Shown: positions 40,446 to 49,649, counted from the first letter of the stretch. The stretch: 64,000 nucleotides of DNA from Streptomyces puniciscabiei (GCF_006715785.1 NZ_VFNX01000001.1:4010001-4074000); one strand, 5' to 3'. The notes: generated from the letters alone by a model not told the origin. Translations and numbers: made by a program.

Positions 40446-41426
40446 CTACGACCGCGCCGCCTCCGGGTGGTGGTGTACCCAGCCCTCCCAGGCCGAGGTG
40501 ATCATGTCCTGGACGTCGTACTTGGCCTGCCAGCCCAGCTCGGTGGCGATGCGCGCGGCGGAGGCGACGACGCGTGCGGGGTCGCCGGGGCGGCGCGCGG
40601 TGACGGTCGGGGCGCGGTCGTAGCCGGTGACCGCGTTGATGCGGTCGATCATCTCGCGCACCGACACACCCTCGCCGCGGCCGATGTTGAGGGTCAGGTC
40701 GGTGCCGGGGGAGGAGGCCAGGGCGCGGGCGACGGTGACGTGGGCCTCGGCCAGGTCGACCACATGGATGTAGTCACGCACGCAGGTGCCGTCCGGCGTC
40801 GGGTAGTCGTCGCCGAAGATGCGCGGCGCCGCGCCCTCGGTGAGCTTCTCGAAGACCATGGGGACGAGATTGAACACGCCGGTGTCGGCGTATTCGGGGG
40901 CGGCCGCGCCCGCCACGTTGAAGTAGCGCAGGGACGCCGTGGACATGCCGGTCGCCCGGCCCGTGGCGCGCACCAGCCACTCGCCGGCCAGCTTGGTCTC
41001 CCCGTAGGGGGACATCGGCCGGCAGGGGGTCTCCTCGGTCACCAGGTCGACGTCCGGCATGCCGTAGACGGCGGCCGAGGAGGAGAAGACGAAGGCCCCG
41101 ATCTCCGCCCGCGTCACCGCCTCCAGAAGGACCCGCAGGCCCTCGACGTTCTCCCGGTAGTAGTGCAGCGGGCGCTCCACCGACTCGCCCACCTGCTTCT
41201 TCGCCGCCAGATGCACGACCCCGCTGATCTCGTGCTCGGCGAGCGTGCGGGCGACAAGCTCCGCGTCCAGGACCGAGCCCCGCACCAGCGGGACCTCCGT
41301 CGGCACGCGCTCGGCGACGCCCGTGGTCAGGTCGTCGTAGACGACCGTGCGCTCACCCGCCTCGGTCATCGCCCGTACGACGTGTGCCCCGATGTATCCG
41401 GCACCGCCGGTGATCAGCCAGGTCAT
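40446..41426 (-). CDS. galE: UDP-glucose 4-epimerase
   Basis: 326 residues of the extended short-chain dehydrogenase family: NAD-binding GGAGYIGAHV at the N-terminus, catalytic SSSAAVYG with YGETK (Tyr-xxx-Lys), and the sugar-binding region FNVAGAAAPEYADTGV. GAGGAG lies before the ATG. It interconverts UDP-glucose and UDP-galactose and so supplies hexose donors for the surrounding glycosyltransferases. Related epimerases acting on N-acetylated sugars look much alike, so the exact substrate is uncertain. Confidence 0.9.
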   Translation of the reverse strand: MTWLITGGAGYIGAHVVRAMTEAGERTVVYDDLTTGVAERVPTEVPLVRGSVLDAELVARTLAEHEISGVVHLAAKKQVGESVERPLHYYRENVEGLRVLLEAVTRAEIGAFVFSSSAAVYGMPDVDLVTEETPCRPMSPYGETKLAGEWLVRATGRATGMSTASLRYFNVAGAAAPEYADTGVFNLVPMVFEKLTEGAAPRIFGDDYPTPDGTCVRDYIHVVDLAEAHVTVARALASSPGTDLTLNIGRGEGVSVREMIDRINAVTGYDRAPTVTARRPGDPARVVASAARIATELGWQAKYDVQDMITSAWEGWVHHHPEAARS

Positions 41427-41472
41427 TGCGGCCGTCTCCTCGTCAGTTGGCCCGTTCAGCCGCTCGGTGGAG

Positions 41473-41577
41473 CAGTGGGCGTCTCTCAGTGAATCAGTGG
41501 GTGTCCCGCCGGGTCAGCGGGTGTCCCGGTGAAGGGGCGGGTGTCCCGTGTGAACCGGCGGGTGTCTCAGTGAAGCA
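41473..41577. repeat. five tandem copies of a 20-21-bp repeat
   Basis: gggcgtctctcagtgaa, gggtgtcccgccgggtc, gggtgtcccggtgaag, gggtgtcccgtgtgaa and gggtgtctcagtgaagc start about every 20-21 bases (cores at 41480, 41501, 41521, 41541, 41562). The array fills the gap between the galE-like gene and the 3' end of the GT2 gene, and the last unit covers that gene's stop codon. Confidence 0.75.
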
Positions 41578-43231
41578 GGCGCCGGAGCCGGTTGCGCGCC
41601 ACCTGCACCACCCCGCCCACCCCGGTCGCCACGCGTACGGCCAGTGCGCCGGAGTGCGTGGCGTACGGCTGCACCAGGAGCACGCCGTGCCGGATGCTCG
41701 GGACGGCGCGCCGGCGCAGCCGGCCGGCGCCCGCAAGGGCGTGCGCCGTCACCTCCCGCTCCGCGCCGTCGGCGAAGCGCACGGTCAGCCGCAGGTCCCA
41801 GGTACCGGCGCCGAGCCCGGCCAGATCGACGGGCAGCTCGGCCGTCCAGCTCACCGCGCCGGTCTCCCCTTCGGTCTCCGCGCCGGAGGGCGTGAGCGGG
41901 ACCGTCGTACGCCCCCGCCTCTGCTCTTCATCGTCCCGGCAACTCCACTCCACGTCGGCCTCCCGCGGGCCCGCCTCGGCCACCCTGCCGTACAGCTCGT
42001 GCAGCCGCAGATGGAGCAGCGAGGCACGCGCGCGTGGCCGCAGTTCCGCGTCGACCGTCACCGGGAGCAGAGCGGTGGGGCGGGTCAGGAACGGTGTGAG
42101 GGTGACCTGGGGGAGGTCGGCGGCCCAGACGGGGACACCGTCGGGGGTGCTGGCGTAGGGCGGCAGCAGGCGCGCCGGGCGGGCGGCCAGCTCGCGCAGC
42201 CGGGGCAGGTCGCGGGGTTCGGGCGACTCCATGACGACCCGCGCCAGCAGCCGGCCCGGGGCGCCCGGGTTCAGCTCCCAGTCGGCGGCGTCGTAGCCCG
42301 CGAGGTACTCCCGGGTGTGCGCCCACCACGCGCTCCGGTACTGCGCGTCGCGCAACCCCAGCTCGCGGGCGTACATGCGCACCTCGTGGTCGAGGAACTT
42401 GGCCCGGGCCGCCCGCGCCAGCTCCTTCTGCCCGGCGCCGAGCAGGATCTCGTACGCCAGCGCGCACGCCTCCACGCGCGCCTTCCAGTTGTCGATGTGC
42501 TCCCGGGCCAGCGAGAGCGACAGCTGCTCGGCGGCACGGCGCACATGCCACACGTACACGCGGTCCGGTACGAGCGCGATGCGGGGGCCGGCGGCCAGTA
42601 TGCGCGAGGTGAAGACGATGTCCTCATAGAGGAAGCGGCCCTCGGGGAAGCGGATGCCGTGCTCACGCAGGAAGTCGGTGCGGTACAGCTTGTTGACGCA
42701 CAGCGTGTCGTGGACCAGGCGCGGGCGCTGGGAGGGGCGCGCGAGGACGGTGTGCGCCGTGTAGAGGGGCGCCTGCCAGGGTTGTTCGCGCCCCGAGGGC
42801 AGCTCCCGGCGGACGCACAGCCCGCTCGCGACCTCGGCGCGCGCCTCGGTGGCCGCCGTCAGCAGCGCGTCCACCGCACCGGGCGGCAGCACGTCGTCGC
42901 TGTCCAGGAACATCACGTACGGCGTGGTCACCGCGTCGATCCCGGCGTTGCGCGGGCTGCCGCAGCCGCCGCTGTTCTCGCCCCGGTGCACCACCCGTAG
43001 TCTGGGCTCGTCGGCGGCCAGCCGGTCGAGCAGTTCGGCGCTGCCGTCCGTGGAGCAGTCGTCCACGGCGACGACCTCGGCGACCGCCGGTCCCTGCGCG
43101 AGCGCCGAACGCACGGCGTCACCCACATGGGTAAGGTCGTTGTAGCCGATGACGACGACACCGACCTGCGCCGGACGCGGCGAATCGGCGGTACCTGCTG
43201 TATCGGGTGTGTCAGTCGAGTCTGATCGCAT
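41567..43231 (-). CDS. glycosyltransferase family 2 with long C-terminal extension (paralogue)
   Basis: 554 residues from the ATG at 43231 (MRSDSTDTPDTAG); a GTG nine bases further upstream is an alternative. GT-A domain with VGVVVIGYNDLTHVGDAV, VDDCSTDGS, and DxD in MFLDSDDVLPPG; the sequence continues with LEHFP-type acceptor-region features (RFPEGRFLYEDIVF) and a C-terminal beta-rich region. It equals the 33442-35106 enzyme in length and layout. Downstream of a GT87-like membrane gene on the same strand and separated from it by 44 bases. Confidence 0.88.
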   Translation of the reverse strand: MRSDSTDTPDTAGTADSPRPAQVGVVVIGYNDLTHVGDAVRSALAQGPAVAEVVAVDDCSTDGSAELLDRLAADEPRLRVVHRGENSGGCGSPRNAGIDAVTTPYVMFLDSDDVLPPGAVDALLTAATEARAEVASGLCVRRELPSGREQPWQAPLYTAHTVLARPSQRPRLVHDTLCVNKLYRTDFLREHGIRFPEGRFLYEDIVFTSRILAAGPRIALVPDRVYVWHVRRAAEQLSLSLAREHIDNWKARVEACALAYEILLGAGQKELARAARAKFLDHEVRMYARELGLRDAQYRSAWWAHTREYLAGYDAADWELNPGAPGRLLARVVMESPEPRDLPRLRELAARPARLLPPYASTPDGVPVWAADLPQVTLTPFLTRPTALLPVTVDAELRPRARASLLHLRLHELYGRVAEAGPREADVEWSCRDDEEQRRGRTTVPLTPSGAETEGETGAVSWTAELPVDLAGLGAGTWDLRLTVRFADGAEREVTAHALAGAGRLRRRAVPSIRHGVLLVQPYATHSGALAVRVATGVGGVVQVARNRLRRLLH

Positions 43232-43275
43232 CGGGTCCACAGGTCGGGAGCGTAGAAATGTTCGGTAATACCCTG

Positions 43276-44544
43276 TTAAGAGAGACTTAGAGCCCGGTCC
43301 GGAAGACGGCCGGAATCGGGTCGAGGTTCCCTTGTTTGCAGGGTCTTTTCCTTCGAATGTGTCGAACGCCACAACCGGAAGAGCGACAGCGCGGACGCGC
43401 CCGCCAGGATCCCGTTGCGGGCCAGCATCAGCAGACAGCCGGTCCAGGTGCCGTCGACCACCTCGCCGTAGTTCATCGGGAACACCAGGGCGCTCAGCGC
43501 CGCCGCCGCCACGACCAGCGCCGCCACCGGCCGCTGGCTGGTGTGCCGCGAGGTCAGGCACACCGCCGCGAGACCGAGCAGCCAGATCATGTACTGCGGG
43601 CTGATCACCCGGCTGGTGACCGTGAACAGCAGCACCGCGCACAGCGCCGCGTCGAACGGCGTGGCCTCGCTCCACCGCCGCGCCCGCGCCCGCCACAGCA
43701 CCAGCAGCGCGAACGCGGCCGCCGTCAGCGCGAGGGAGACGGTGGCGACGGCCTGCACATGCGGGCCGACCAGCTCGGTGGCGCCGTACCGGTAGCGCGC
43801 GCGGCCCGGCCAGCCGGCGTGCCGCGCCAGGTTCAGTGCCGTACCGCCGAGCGACTCGATCTGCACGCCCCGCCCGCCCTGCTCCCGCAGAAAGGCCAGG
43901 GGGTGGTCGAACAGCGCGGCGAGCGCGCCGAAGGCGACGGCTCCGGCGGCCGCCGCCCACCCCCACGCCCGGCGCGTATCCCGCCCCCGGGGCGTGCCCA
44001 GAAGCATCAGCGCCGGCCATACCTTCACCAGTGCGCCCAGCGCTCCCCAGACCCCGGCCGCGCGCGGGGAGCGGCCCACGGCCAGCAGCGAGAGCACGGC
44101 CAGGGCGGTGACCTGGACGTCGTACCGGGCGAGCGGGAGGTGCAGCAGCAGCGGCAGGCCGGCCGTCCACAGGACCGCGCCGAGCGGGCTGCGCCCGGGA
44201 AGCCTGCCCGCGCGGGTCAGCGCCGCCGTGACCAGCGCGTCCACGGCCAGCGTGAGCACCACGAACGCCTGGAAGTACGTCAGCCACGGCAGCAGGCGCG
44301 GCGCCAGCAGCACCACGCCGGCGCCCGGCGGGTACTGCCACAGCGTGTCGTGCGCCGGGAACGAGCCGTGTGCGAGGACGCCGTACCAGTCGCCGTACAG
44401 CCACCACACCTCACGCGCCACCGTGCCCCCGCCCAGCAGCGGGGCACTGTCGTGGGTGAGCAGCCACAGCATCAGCGCGCGGGTGGCCAGCCAGAGGGCG
44501 GTGACGCCGGGGACCGGACCGGAGTTGACACGGAGACGGTTCAT
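43276..44544 (-). CDS. GT87-like (DUF2029) polyprenyl-mannose-type membrane glycosyltransferase
   Basis: 422 residues from the ATG at 44544 (MNRLRVNSGPVPG); an in-frame ATG at 44577 would add 11 residues. Ten or so transmembrane helices, with the signature of the GT87/DUF2029 family in the first periplasmic loop (DTLWQYPPGAGVVLLAPRLL) and the conserved ALVKVWPALMLLG. Such enzymes use polyprenyl-phosphate-linked sugars and act on the outside of the membrane. It is divergent from the GT39-like gene. Confidence 0.8.
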   Translation of the reverse strand: MNRLRVNSGPVPGVTALWLATRALMLWLLTHDSAPLLGGGTVAREVWWLYGDWYGVLAHGSFPAHDTLWQYPPGAGVVLLAPRLLPWLTYFQAFVVLTLAVDALVTAALTRAGRLPGRSPLGAVLWTAGLPLLLHLPLARYDVQVTALAVLSLLAVGRSPRAAGVWGALGALVKVWPALMLLGTPRGRDTRRAWGWAAAAGAVAFGALAALFDHPLAFLREQGGRGVQIESLGGTALNLARHAGWPGRARYRYGATELVGPHVQAVATVSLALTAAAFALLVLWRARARRWSEATPFDAALCAVLLFTVTSRVISPQYMIWLLGLAAVCLTSRHTSQRPVAALVVAAAALSALVFPMNYGEVVDGTWTGCLLMLARNGILAGASALSLFRLWRSTHSKEKTLQTREPRPDSGRLPDRALSLS

Positions 44545-44610
44545 CGCATGGGAGCCTAAGCGGGGCGGATGGTCCATTCATGCCGATACGCCGTCATGAC
44601 TGTAAAAAGG

Positions 44611-44639
44611 TTGGCTAATCGCAAAAGATCGGGCGGGCC
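44611..44639 (+). promoter_or_regulatory. TTGGCTAATC element upstream of the GT39-like gene
   Basis: ttggctaatc at 44611-44620 sits 20 bases before the GTG start at 44640, within an AT-rich patch (tgtaaaaaggttggctaatc). The same ten bases are found on the minus strand at 31118-31127 before the GtrA gene. A role as a promoter or regulator site is inferred. Confidence 0.35.
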
Positions 44640-46421
44640 GTGGTGAACGTCGGGCTTCCTGTGGAACGGCAGTCGCGCAGGGCGGCTGCGACGGCAGCCG
44701 GCGCGCCGGCCGGCGGGGCGGGGCGCGTGCCGCGCGGTCGACGGGCCCGGATCCACCGCCTGCTCGCCGTGGGGATGCCCGCGCTCGTGATGCTCGTGGT
44801 CGGGCTCTGGGGGCTCGACCGGGGCGGCATGTGGCGCGACGAGGCCGTCAGCTTCCAGGTCGGGCGGCGCACGGTGCCGCAGATCTGGCTGCTGCTGCAC
44901 GACGTGGACGCCGTGCACGGCCTGTACTACCTCCTCGTGCACACCGTCCTCGCCGTCCATCCCGGCGAGGTCGTGCTGCGGCTGCCGTCGGTGTGCGCGG
45001 CGGCGGGGACGGCCGCGCTGGTGGCGGCGCTCGGCACCCGGCTGTCCCGGCCGCGCGTCGGGCTGTGGGCCGGGCTGCTGTACGCCGTCGCGCCGATGGC
45101 CGGCCACTATGCGCAGGAGGGCCGCTCGTACGCCCTGGTCGCCGCCGGGGCCGCCTTGGCGACACTGCTGCTCGTCCGGGCCGTGCGCTGCGGTTCCGCG
45201 CGTTCCTGGGCGGCGTACGGGGCCGTCCTCGGCCTCACCTGCTGGCTGCACGAGTTCGCGGTGCTGCTGCTGTGCGCCCACGCGGGAGCGCTGGCGTCGG
45301 CCCGGGTCGGGGGGAGGGTGTGGCGCCGGTGGGCGTGCGCGGCGGGCGGGGTCGTGGTGTCGCTGGTGCCGATGGCCGTGGTGTCGCGGGGGCAGGCGGC
45401 GCAGGTGGCATGGCTGCGGAGGCCCACGGTGGTGACGGCGGAAGGGCTGGTGCGGGGGTTTCTCGGGCCCTCGGGCGGGGTGTACGCGGTGTGTCTGGGC
45501 CTTGCGCTGGCCGGGTCGGCCGGGCTGGTGGGGCGGCGGGGGGAAATCACCCTCGCGGGGGTGGCGTTGCCGTTGACCGTGGTGCCGCCCGCGGTGCTGA
45601 TGCTGGCCTCCCAGGTCTCGCCGCTGTACGTCGACCGGTACGTGCTGTACGCGCTGAGCGGGGCGCCGTTGCTGGTGGCGGCGGGGGCCGAGCGGGTGGC
45701 CGGGGTGGTGGGGCGGCTGCGGCTGAGCGGCCGGCCGGGAAGGTGCTCTCCGCCGCAGCCGGGGAACGACCGCTCACCGGGGCCGAACGCCGCACGCGAG
45801 GACGGGCGGCCGAAAAGGTGCCCTTCGCCGCCGCCCCGCGCGCTGTCGCGATCCCCCCTCGTCGCCCTCGCCGGCGTCTTCGCCGTCGCCCTCGCGTTCC
45901 TGCATCAGCTCCCCCTCCTCCGGGCGGACCGGAACCCCGGGGCCCGGCCCGATGATCTCGGTGCTGTTTCGCGGGTCGTGGCGCGGGAGTTGGGGCCCGG
46001 CGACGCCGTGGTGTTCCTGCCGGCACACGCACGGAACGTGGCTCTGACCTACCCGGGGGCGTTCCGGGGCGCGCGGGATGTGGCCTTGGGGGAGGGGGCC
46101 GCCGGGTCGGGGACGCTGTACGGGCGGGAGGCCGGGGCCCGGGAGGTACGGCGGCGGATGGCGCGGCTGGACCGGGTGTGGGTCGTGGCGGACCCGGATC
46201 TGCTCGCCGGGCGCTGGATCCCCCGCAACCACACCGAGCGGGCCAAACTCGCCGTGCTGCGGCGGTACTTCACCGGGCGGGAAGAGGTGCTGCGGGGCGG
46301 CATGGCCGTACGGCTGTACGTCCGCAAGCCCGTGAAGCCCCTGCCCGCGAAGCCCCTGCCCGCGCCGGCTAGTTCTCCTCGCGCCCCGCTGTCACGGCCG
46401 CCGCGTCCAGCGCGGTCGTGA
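44640..46421 (+). CDS. GT39-like (ArnT/PMT-type) membrane glycosyltransferase
   Basis: 593 residues from a GTG at 44640 (MVNVGLPVERQ; the next codon is also GTG). The first membrane helix is followed by DRGGMWRDEAVSFQVG, the acidic motif of GT-C enzymes that bind polyprenyl-linked sugar donors. There are about ten helices, then a hydrophilic insert near residues 360-400 rich in Pro/Arg (GRPGRCSPPQPGNDRSPGPN) and a soluble C-terminal domain. The 3' end overlaps the convergent MarR/OhrR gene by 53 bases. Confidence 0.8.
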   Translation: MVNVGLPVERQSRRAAATAAGAPAGGAGRVPRGRRARIHRLLAVGMPALVMLVVGLWGLDRGGMWRDEAVSFQVGRRTVPQIWLLLHDVDAVHGLYYLLVHTVLAVHPGEVVLRLPSVCAAAGTAALVAALGTRLSRPRVGLWAGLLYAVAPMAGHYAQEGRSYALVAAGAALATLLLVRAVRCGSARSWAAYGAVLGLTCWLHEFAVLLLCAHAGALASARVGGRVWRRWACAAGGVVVSLVPMAVVSRGQAAQVAWLRRPTVVTAEGLVRGFLGPSGGVYAVCLGLALAGSAGLVGRRGEITLAGVALPLTVVPPAVLMLASQVSPLYVDRYVLYALSGAPLLVAAGAERVAGVVGRLRLSGRPGRCSPPQPGNDRSPGPNAAREDGRPKRCPSPPPRALSRSPLVALAGVFAVALAFLHQLPLLRADRNPGARPDDLGAVSRVVARELGPGDAVVFLPAHARNVALTYPGAFRGARDVALGEGAAGSGTLYGREAGAREVRRRMARLDRVWVVADPDLLAGRWIPRNHTERAKLAVLRRYFTGREEVLRGGMAVRLYVRKPVKPLPAKPLPAPASSPRAPLSRPPRPARS

Positions 46422-46845
46422 GCCGGTCGAGGCGTTCGCGCAGCTCGGTGATCTCCTCCAGGCCGAAGCCGGTCGCCCGGGCGATGCGGCGCGGCACCTC
46501 CAGGGCCCGCTCGCGCAGCCCCGCGCCCTCCTCGGTGAGCCGGACCCATACCGAGCGCTCGTCCTCGGCGCTGCGCTCCCGGCGCACCAGACCGGCCCCT
46601 TCCAGCCGCTTGACCAGCGGGGACAGCGTGCCGGAGTCGAGCCGCAGATGTTCGCCGAGCGCTTTGACGGGCAGGTCGCCCTGCTCCCACAGCACCAGCA
46701 TCACCAGGTACTGGGGGTAGGTGAGCCCGAGGTCCTTCAGGATCACGCGGTAGACGCCGTTGAAGGCGCGGGACGCGGCGTGCAGGGAGAAGCAGATCTG
46801 GCGGTCCAGGCGGAGCCAGTCGGCGGCGGTGGGCGAGGCGGTCAT
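46369..46845 (-). CDS. ohrR: MarR family redox regulator, OhrR-like
   Basis: 158 residues from the ATG at 46845 (MTASPTAADW); an ATG at 46872 would add nine residues. The conserved redox Cys18 is in RQICFSLHAASRAF, the hallmark of OhrR proteins, and the winged-helix region contains LGEHLRLDSGTLSPLVKRL and RRERSAEDERSVWVRL. It likely represses the divergent ohr gene and is released upon oxidation of Cys18 by organic peroxides. Operator-like palindromes lie between the two starts. Confidence 0.9.
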   Translation of the reverse strand: MTASPTAADWLRLDRQICFSLHAASRAFNGVYRVILKDLGLTYPQYLVMLVLWEQGDLPVKALGEHLRLDSGTLSPLVKRLEGAGLVRRERSAEDERSVWVRLTEEGAGLRERALEVPRRIARATGFGLEEITELRERLDRLTTALDAAAVTAGREEN

Positions 46846-46874
46846 GACTCCAGGATAGCTCTTGCGAGCCATTT

Positions 46875-46896
46875 AGTTGTGCACAACTTAATTGTG
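46875..46896. promoter_or_regulatory. OhrR operator-like overlapping palindromes
   Basis: agttgtgcacaact (46875-46888) is a perfect 14-base palindrome and cacaa-ctTaa-ttgtg (46882-46896) overlaps it. Both resemble the TACAA...TTGTA-type operators of OhrR. They lie between ohrR and ohr; binding is inferred. Confidence 0.65.
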
Positions 46897-46947
46897 TGCT
46901 CTACTTGTGGTCACATCGAACCCCGCACCCGAGAGGGAATGGTCATC

Positions 46948-47361
<414 letters not shown>

Positions 47362-47381
47362 GCCCCGGAGATCCGTCCTCC

Positions 47382-47407
47382 AGGGTGCCGGTCCGGGCCG
47401 GCACCCT
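47382..47407. terminator. hairpin between ohr and TagF-like copy 2
   Basis: Perfect 10-bp stem agggtgccgg / ccggcaccct with a six-base loop, 20 bases after ohr and 14 before the stop of the convergent gene. Likely bidirectional. Confidence 0.8.
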
Positions 47408-47420
47408 AGAGGCGTGCGCC

Positions 47421-49643
47421 CTACGCCGACGCCAGCGCGCCCGGGCCCACCGCCTGGCCCGGGATCCGGGCCGCGCCGGGGCCGGTCATCGGCTCGCCCA
47501 GCAGCAGCGTCCGTACGACGCGCTCGGCGGCCCGGCCGTCGTCGAACTCGCAGAACCGCTCCCTGAACCGGGCCCGCAGCCGCGCCGACTCCTCGTCCCG
47601 CCAGGACCCCGAGGCGAACAGCCGGGCCAGCTCGCGGTAGGAGCGCGCGACATGGCCCGGCGGTTCGGCGGTGATGTCGAAGTAGGCGCCCCGGCTCGCG
47701 GTGTACGCGGGCCAGTCGTCGGCGTGCACCACGATCGGCCGGTCCAGGTTGGCGTAGTCGAACATCACGGCCGAGTAGTCGGTGACCAGCACGTCGGCCG
47801 CGAGCAGGACGTCCTCCACGCGCGGCTCGTCGGTCGCGTCGACCAGGATCCCGCGCCGGTCCAGCTCGGTCAGGCCCATGCCCCGCGCGGGACCGGTCGC
47901 CAGTGACGGGTGCAGCCGGACCACCAGGGTGAGCCCCGCGCCCACGCACTCGCTCAGGTCCGCCGCGAAGCGGTCCAGGTCGATCCGGTCCACGTGCCCG
48001 CTGCGGCGGTAGTCCCGGCGGGTCGGGGCGTACAGCACCACCGTGTCCGTCTCCGGGATGCCGTACCGCCGACGGAAGTCGCTCTCGGCGCCGTTCACCA
48101 GCACGTCGTTGCGCGGGCTGCCGGTGCGCAGCGAGGTGAAGTGGCAGGGGTAGGCGCGCTCCCAGACCAGCTCCGAGTGGCGGTTGGCGACCAGGCTGTA
48201 GTCCCAGCGGTCGGCCCGGCGCAGCATCTGCGGCACGTCGAAGCCGAGCCGGGCGCCCGGCTTGTCCAGCAGATCCGCGCCCATGTACTTCAGCGGGGTG
48301 CCCTGGTGGGTCTGGATGTGCACGCTGCCGGGCCGCTTGGCGAGCGTGCCGGGCCAGTTGACGTCGTTCACGAAGAACGTGGCCCGCGCCGCGACCTCCA
48401 GATAGCGCCGGGAACCCACGATCACGTGCTCCACCCCGGGCGGCAGCCGGTCGGCGCTCTCCTCGTCCTTCACCACCCACACCCCGCGCAGCTGCGGGGC
48501 GATCTCCCGGGCCTTGGCGTACACGGCGGCCGGGTCGCCGAGCACGCCCCGGTGCGAGGACGCCGAGTAGACGACCAGGTGCGGGTCCAGCGGACGGAGC
48601 GTGTGCACGGCCGCCCAGCCGGCGCGGGCCCGGGCGGTGGCCGCGCCGCCTGCCAGAGCGGCCAGCCGTGCCGCCTCCTGCCCGGCCCGCGCCGCCTGCC
48701 GCCTGATCCGGTACGCCGTCCAGGAGCCCTCCAGCAGCCTGGTCTCGCCGTCGGCCGGGGCACCCTGCGCCGGCCGGTGGCGCCGCGACATCTCACGCGT
48801 ACGCCGGAAGAACTCGGCCTTGTCGGCGGGCGGCAGCCGGTCGGGCTTGGCCAGGATGTCCAGGCAGTGCTCGCCCATCTTGCGGTGCAGGTACGGCCGC
48901 CAGTGCGCGAGCTCCGGACGCTGCTCGACGAACGCGAAGACCCGCTCGTACTGGTCGTGGATGTCGAAGTGCTTCCGGCTGGTCGTGGACAGGATGCTGC
49001 CCTGCCGGCGCTGCCGGTAGTTCAGGCAGATCCGGTCCAGCGTGGCGATCCGCCGTGCGCTGAGCATGACCGGGAAGGTCCAGGGCGTGTCCTCGTAGTA
49101 GCCGGGCGGGAACTCGAAGCCCTCCGCCTTCACGAACGCCCGCCGGTAGACCTTGTTCCACACCACCATCAGCAGGTCGAGGATCTGCGGGTACTCGTCC
49201 GCGGTGAAGGTGCCCGGGCCGGCCTCGGCGAGCACCTCGGCCAGGGCGTTGCGCCGGGTGCCGCCCCACCAGTAGGTGCGCGCGTAGTCGAAGACCAGCA
49301 CGTCCGGGTCCCCGGCCTCGGCCAGCCGGTCGGCGATCGCCCGCAGCGCGCCCGGGGTGAGGGTGTCGTCGCTGTCCAGGAAGAACAGGTAGTCGCCGGT
49401 GGCGTGCGGCAGCCCGGCGTTGCGCGCCCGGCCGAGGCCCACGTTCTCCGGCAGGTGCAGCACCTTCACGCGCGGGTCGCGCTCGGCGTACTCGTCGAGG
49501 ATGGCGCCGCAGCCGTCGGGGGAGCGGTCGTCCACGGCGATCAGCTCGAAGTCGTTGAAGGACTGCAGCAGCACCGAGTCCAGGCACTCGCGCAGAAAGC
49601 CCTGCACCTTGAAGCAGGGCACGATCAGACTGAAGCGGGGCAC
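47421..49643 (-). CDS. GT2-TagF-like fusion protein (copy 2)
   Basis: 740 residues. N-terminal GT2 domain: MPRFSLIVPCFKVQGFLREC, IAVDDRSPDGC and metal-binding Asp90-Ser-Asp-Asp93. C-terminal TagF-like domain with Gln447 in place of the catalytic His (QTHQGTPLKYMG), then YAPTRRDY, LVVRLHPSLA and VTDYSAVMFDYANLDRP. It is therefore a bifunctional enzyme by layout, but with a changed active site in the polymerase half. Six bases separate it from copy 3, upstream on the same strand; copy 4 lies further upstream. Confidence 0.88.
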   Translation of the reverse strand: MPRFSLIVPCFKVQGFLRECLDSVLLQSFNDFELIAVDDRSPDGCGAILDEYAERDPRVKVLHLPENVGLGRARNAGLPHATGDYLFFLDSDDTLTPGALRAIADRLAEAGDPDVLVFDYARTYWWGGTRRNALAEVLAEAGPGTFTADEYPQILDLLMVVWNKVYRRAFVKAEGFEFPPGYYEDTPWTFPVMLSARRIATLDRICLNYRQRRQGSILSTTSRKHFDIHDQYERVFAFVEQRPELAHWRPYLHRKMGEHCLDILAKPDRLPPADKAEFFRRTREMSRRHRPAQGAPADGETRLLEGSWTAYRIRRQAARAGQEAARLAALAGGAATARARAGWAAVHTLRPLDPHLVVYSASSHRGVLGDPAAVYAKAREIAPQLRGVWVVKDEESADRLPPGVEHVIVGSRRYLEVAARATFFVNDVNWPGTLAKRPGSVHIQTHQGTPLKYMGADLLDKPGARLGFDVPQMLRRADRWDYSLVANRHSELVWERAYPCHFTSLRTGSPRNDVLVNGAESDFRRRYGIPETDTVVLYAPTRRDYRRSGHVDRIDLDRFAADLSECVGAGLTLVVRLHPSLATGPARGMGLTELDRRGILVDATDEPRVEDVLLAADVLVTDYSAVMFDYANLDRPIVVHADDWPAYTASRGAYFDITAEPPGHVARSYRELARLFASGSWRDEESARLRARFRERFCEFDDGRAAERVVRTLLLGEPMTGPGAARIPGQAVGPGALASA

Positions 49644-49649
49644 GGCGGG

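Noticed and set aside
41473..41577. CRISPR-like array
   Set aside because: Units are contiguous without unique spacers, and no cas genes are seen.
41567..44407. A 946-codon fusion of the GT2 gene with its upstream region
   Set aside because: Codons before 43231 read the GT87-like gene in another frame and have no domain; the GT2 start is clear.
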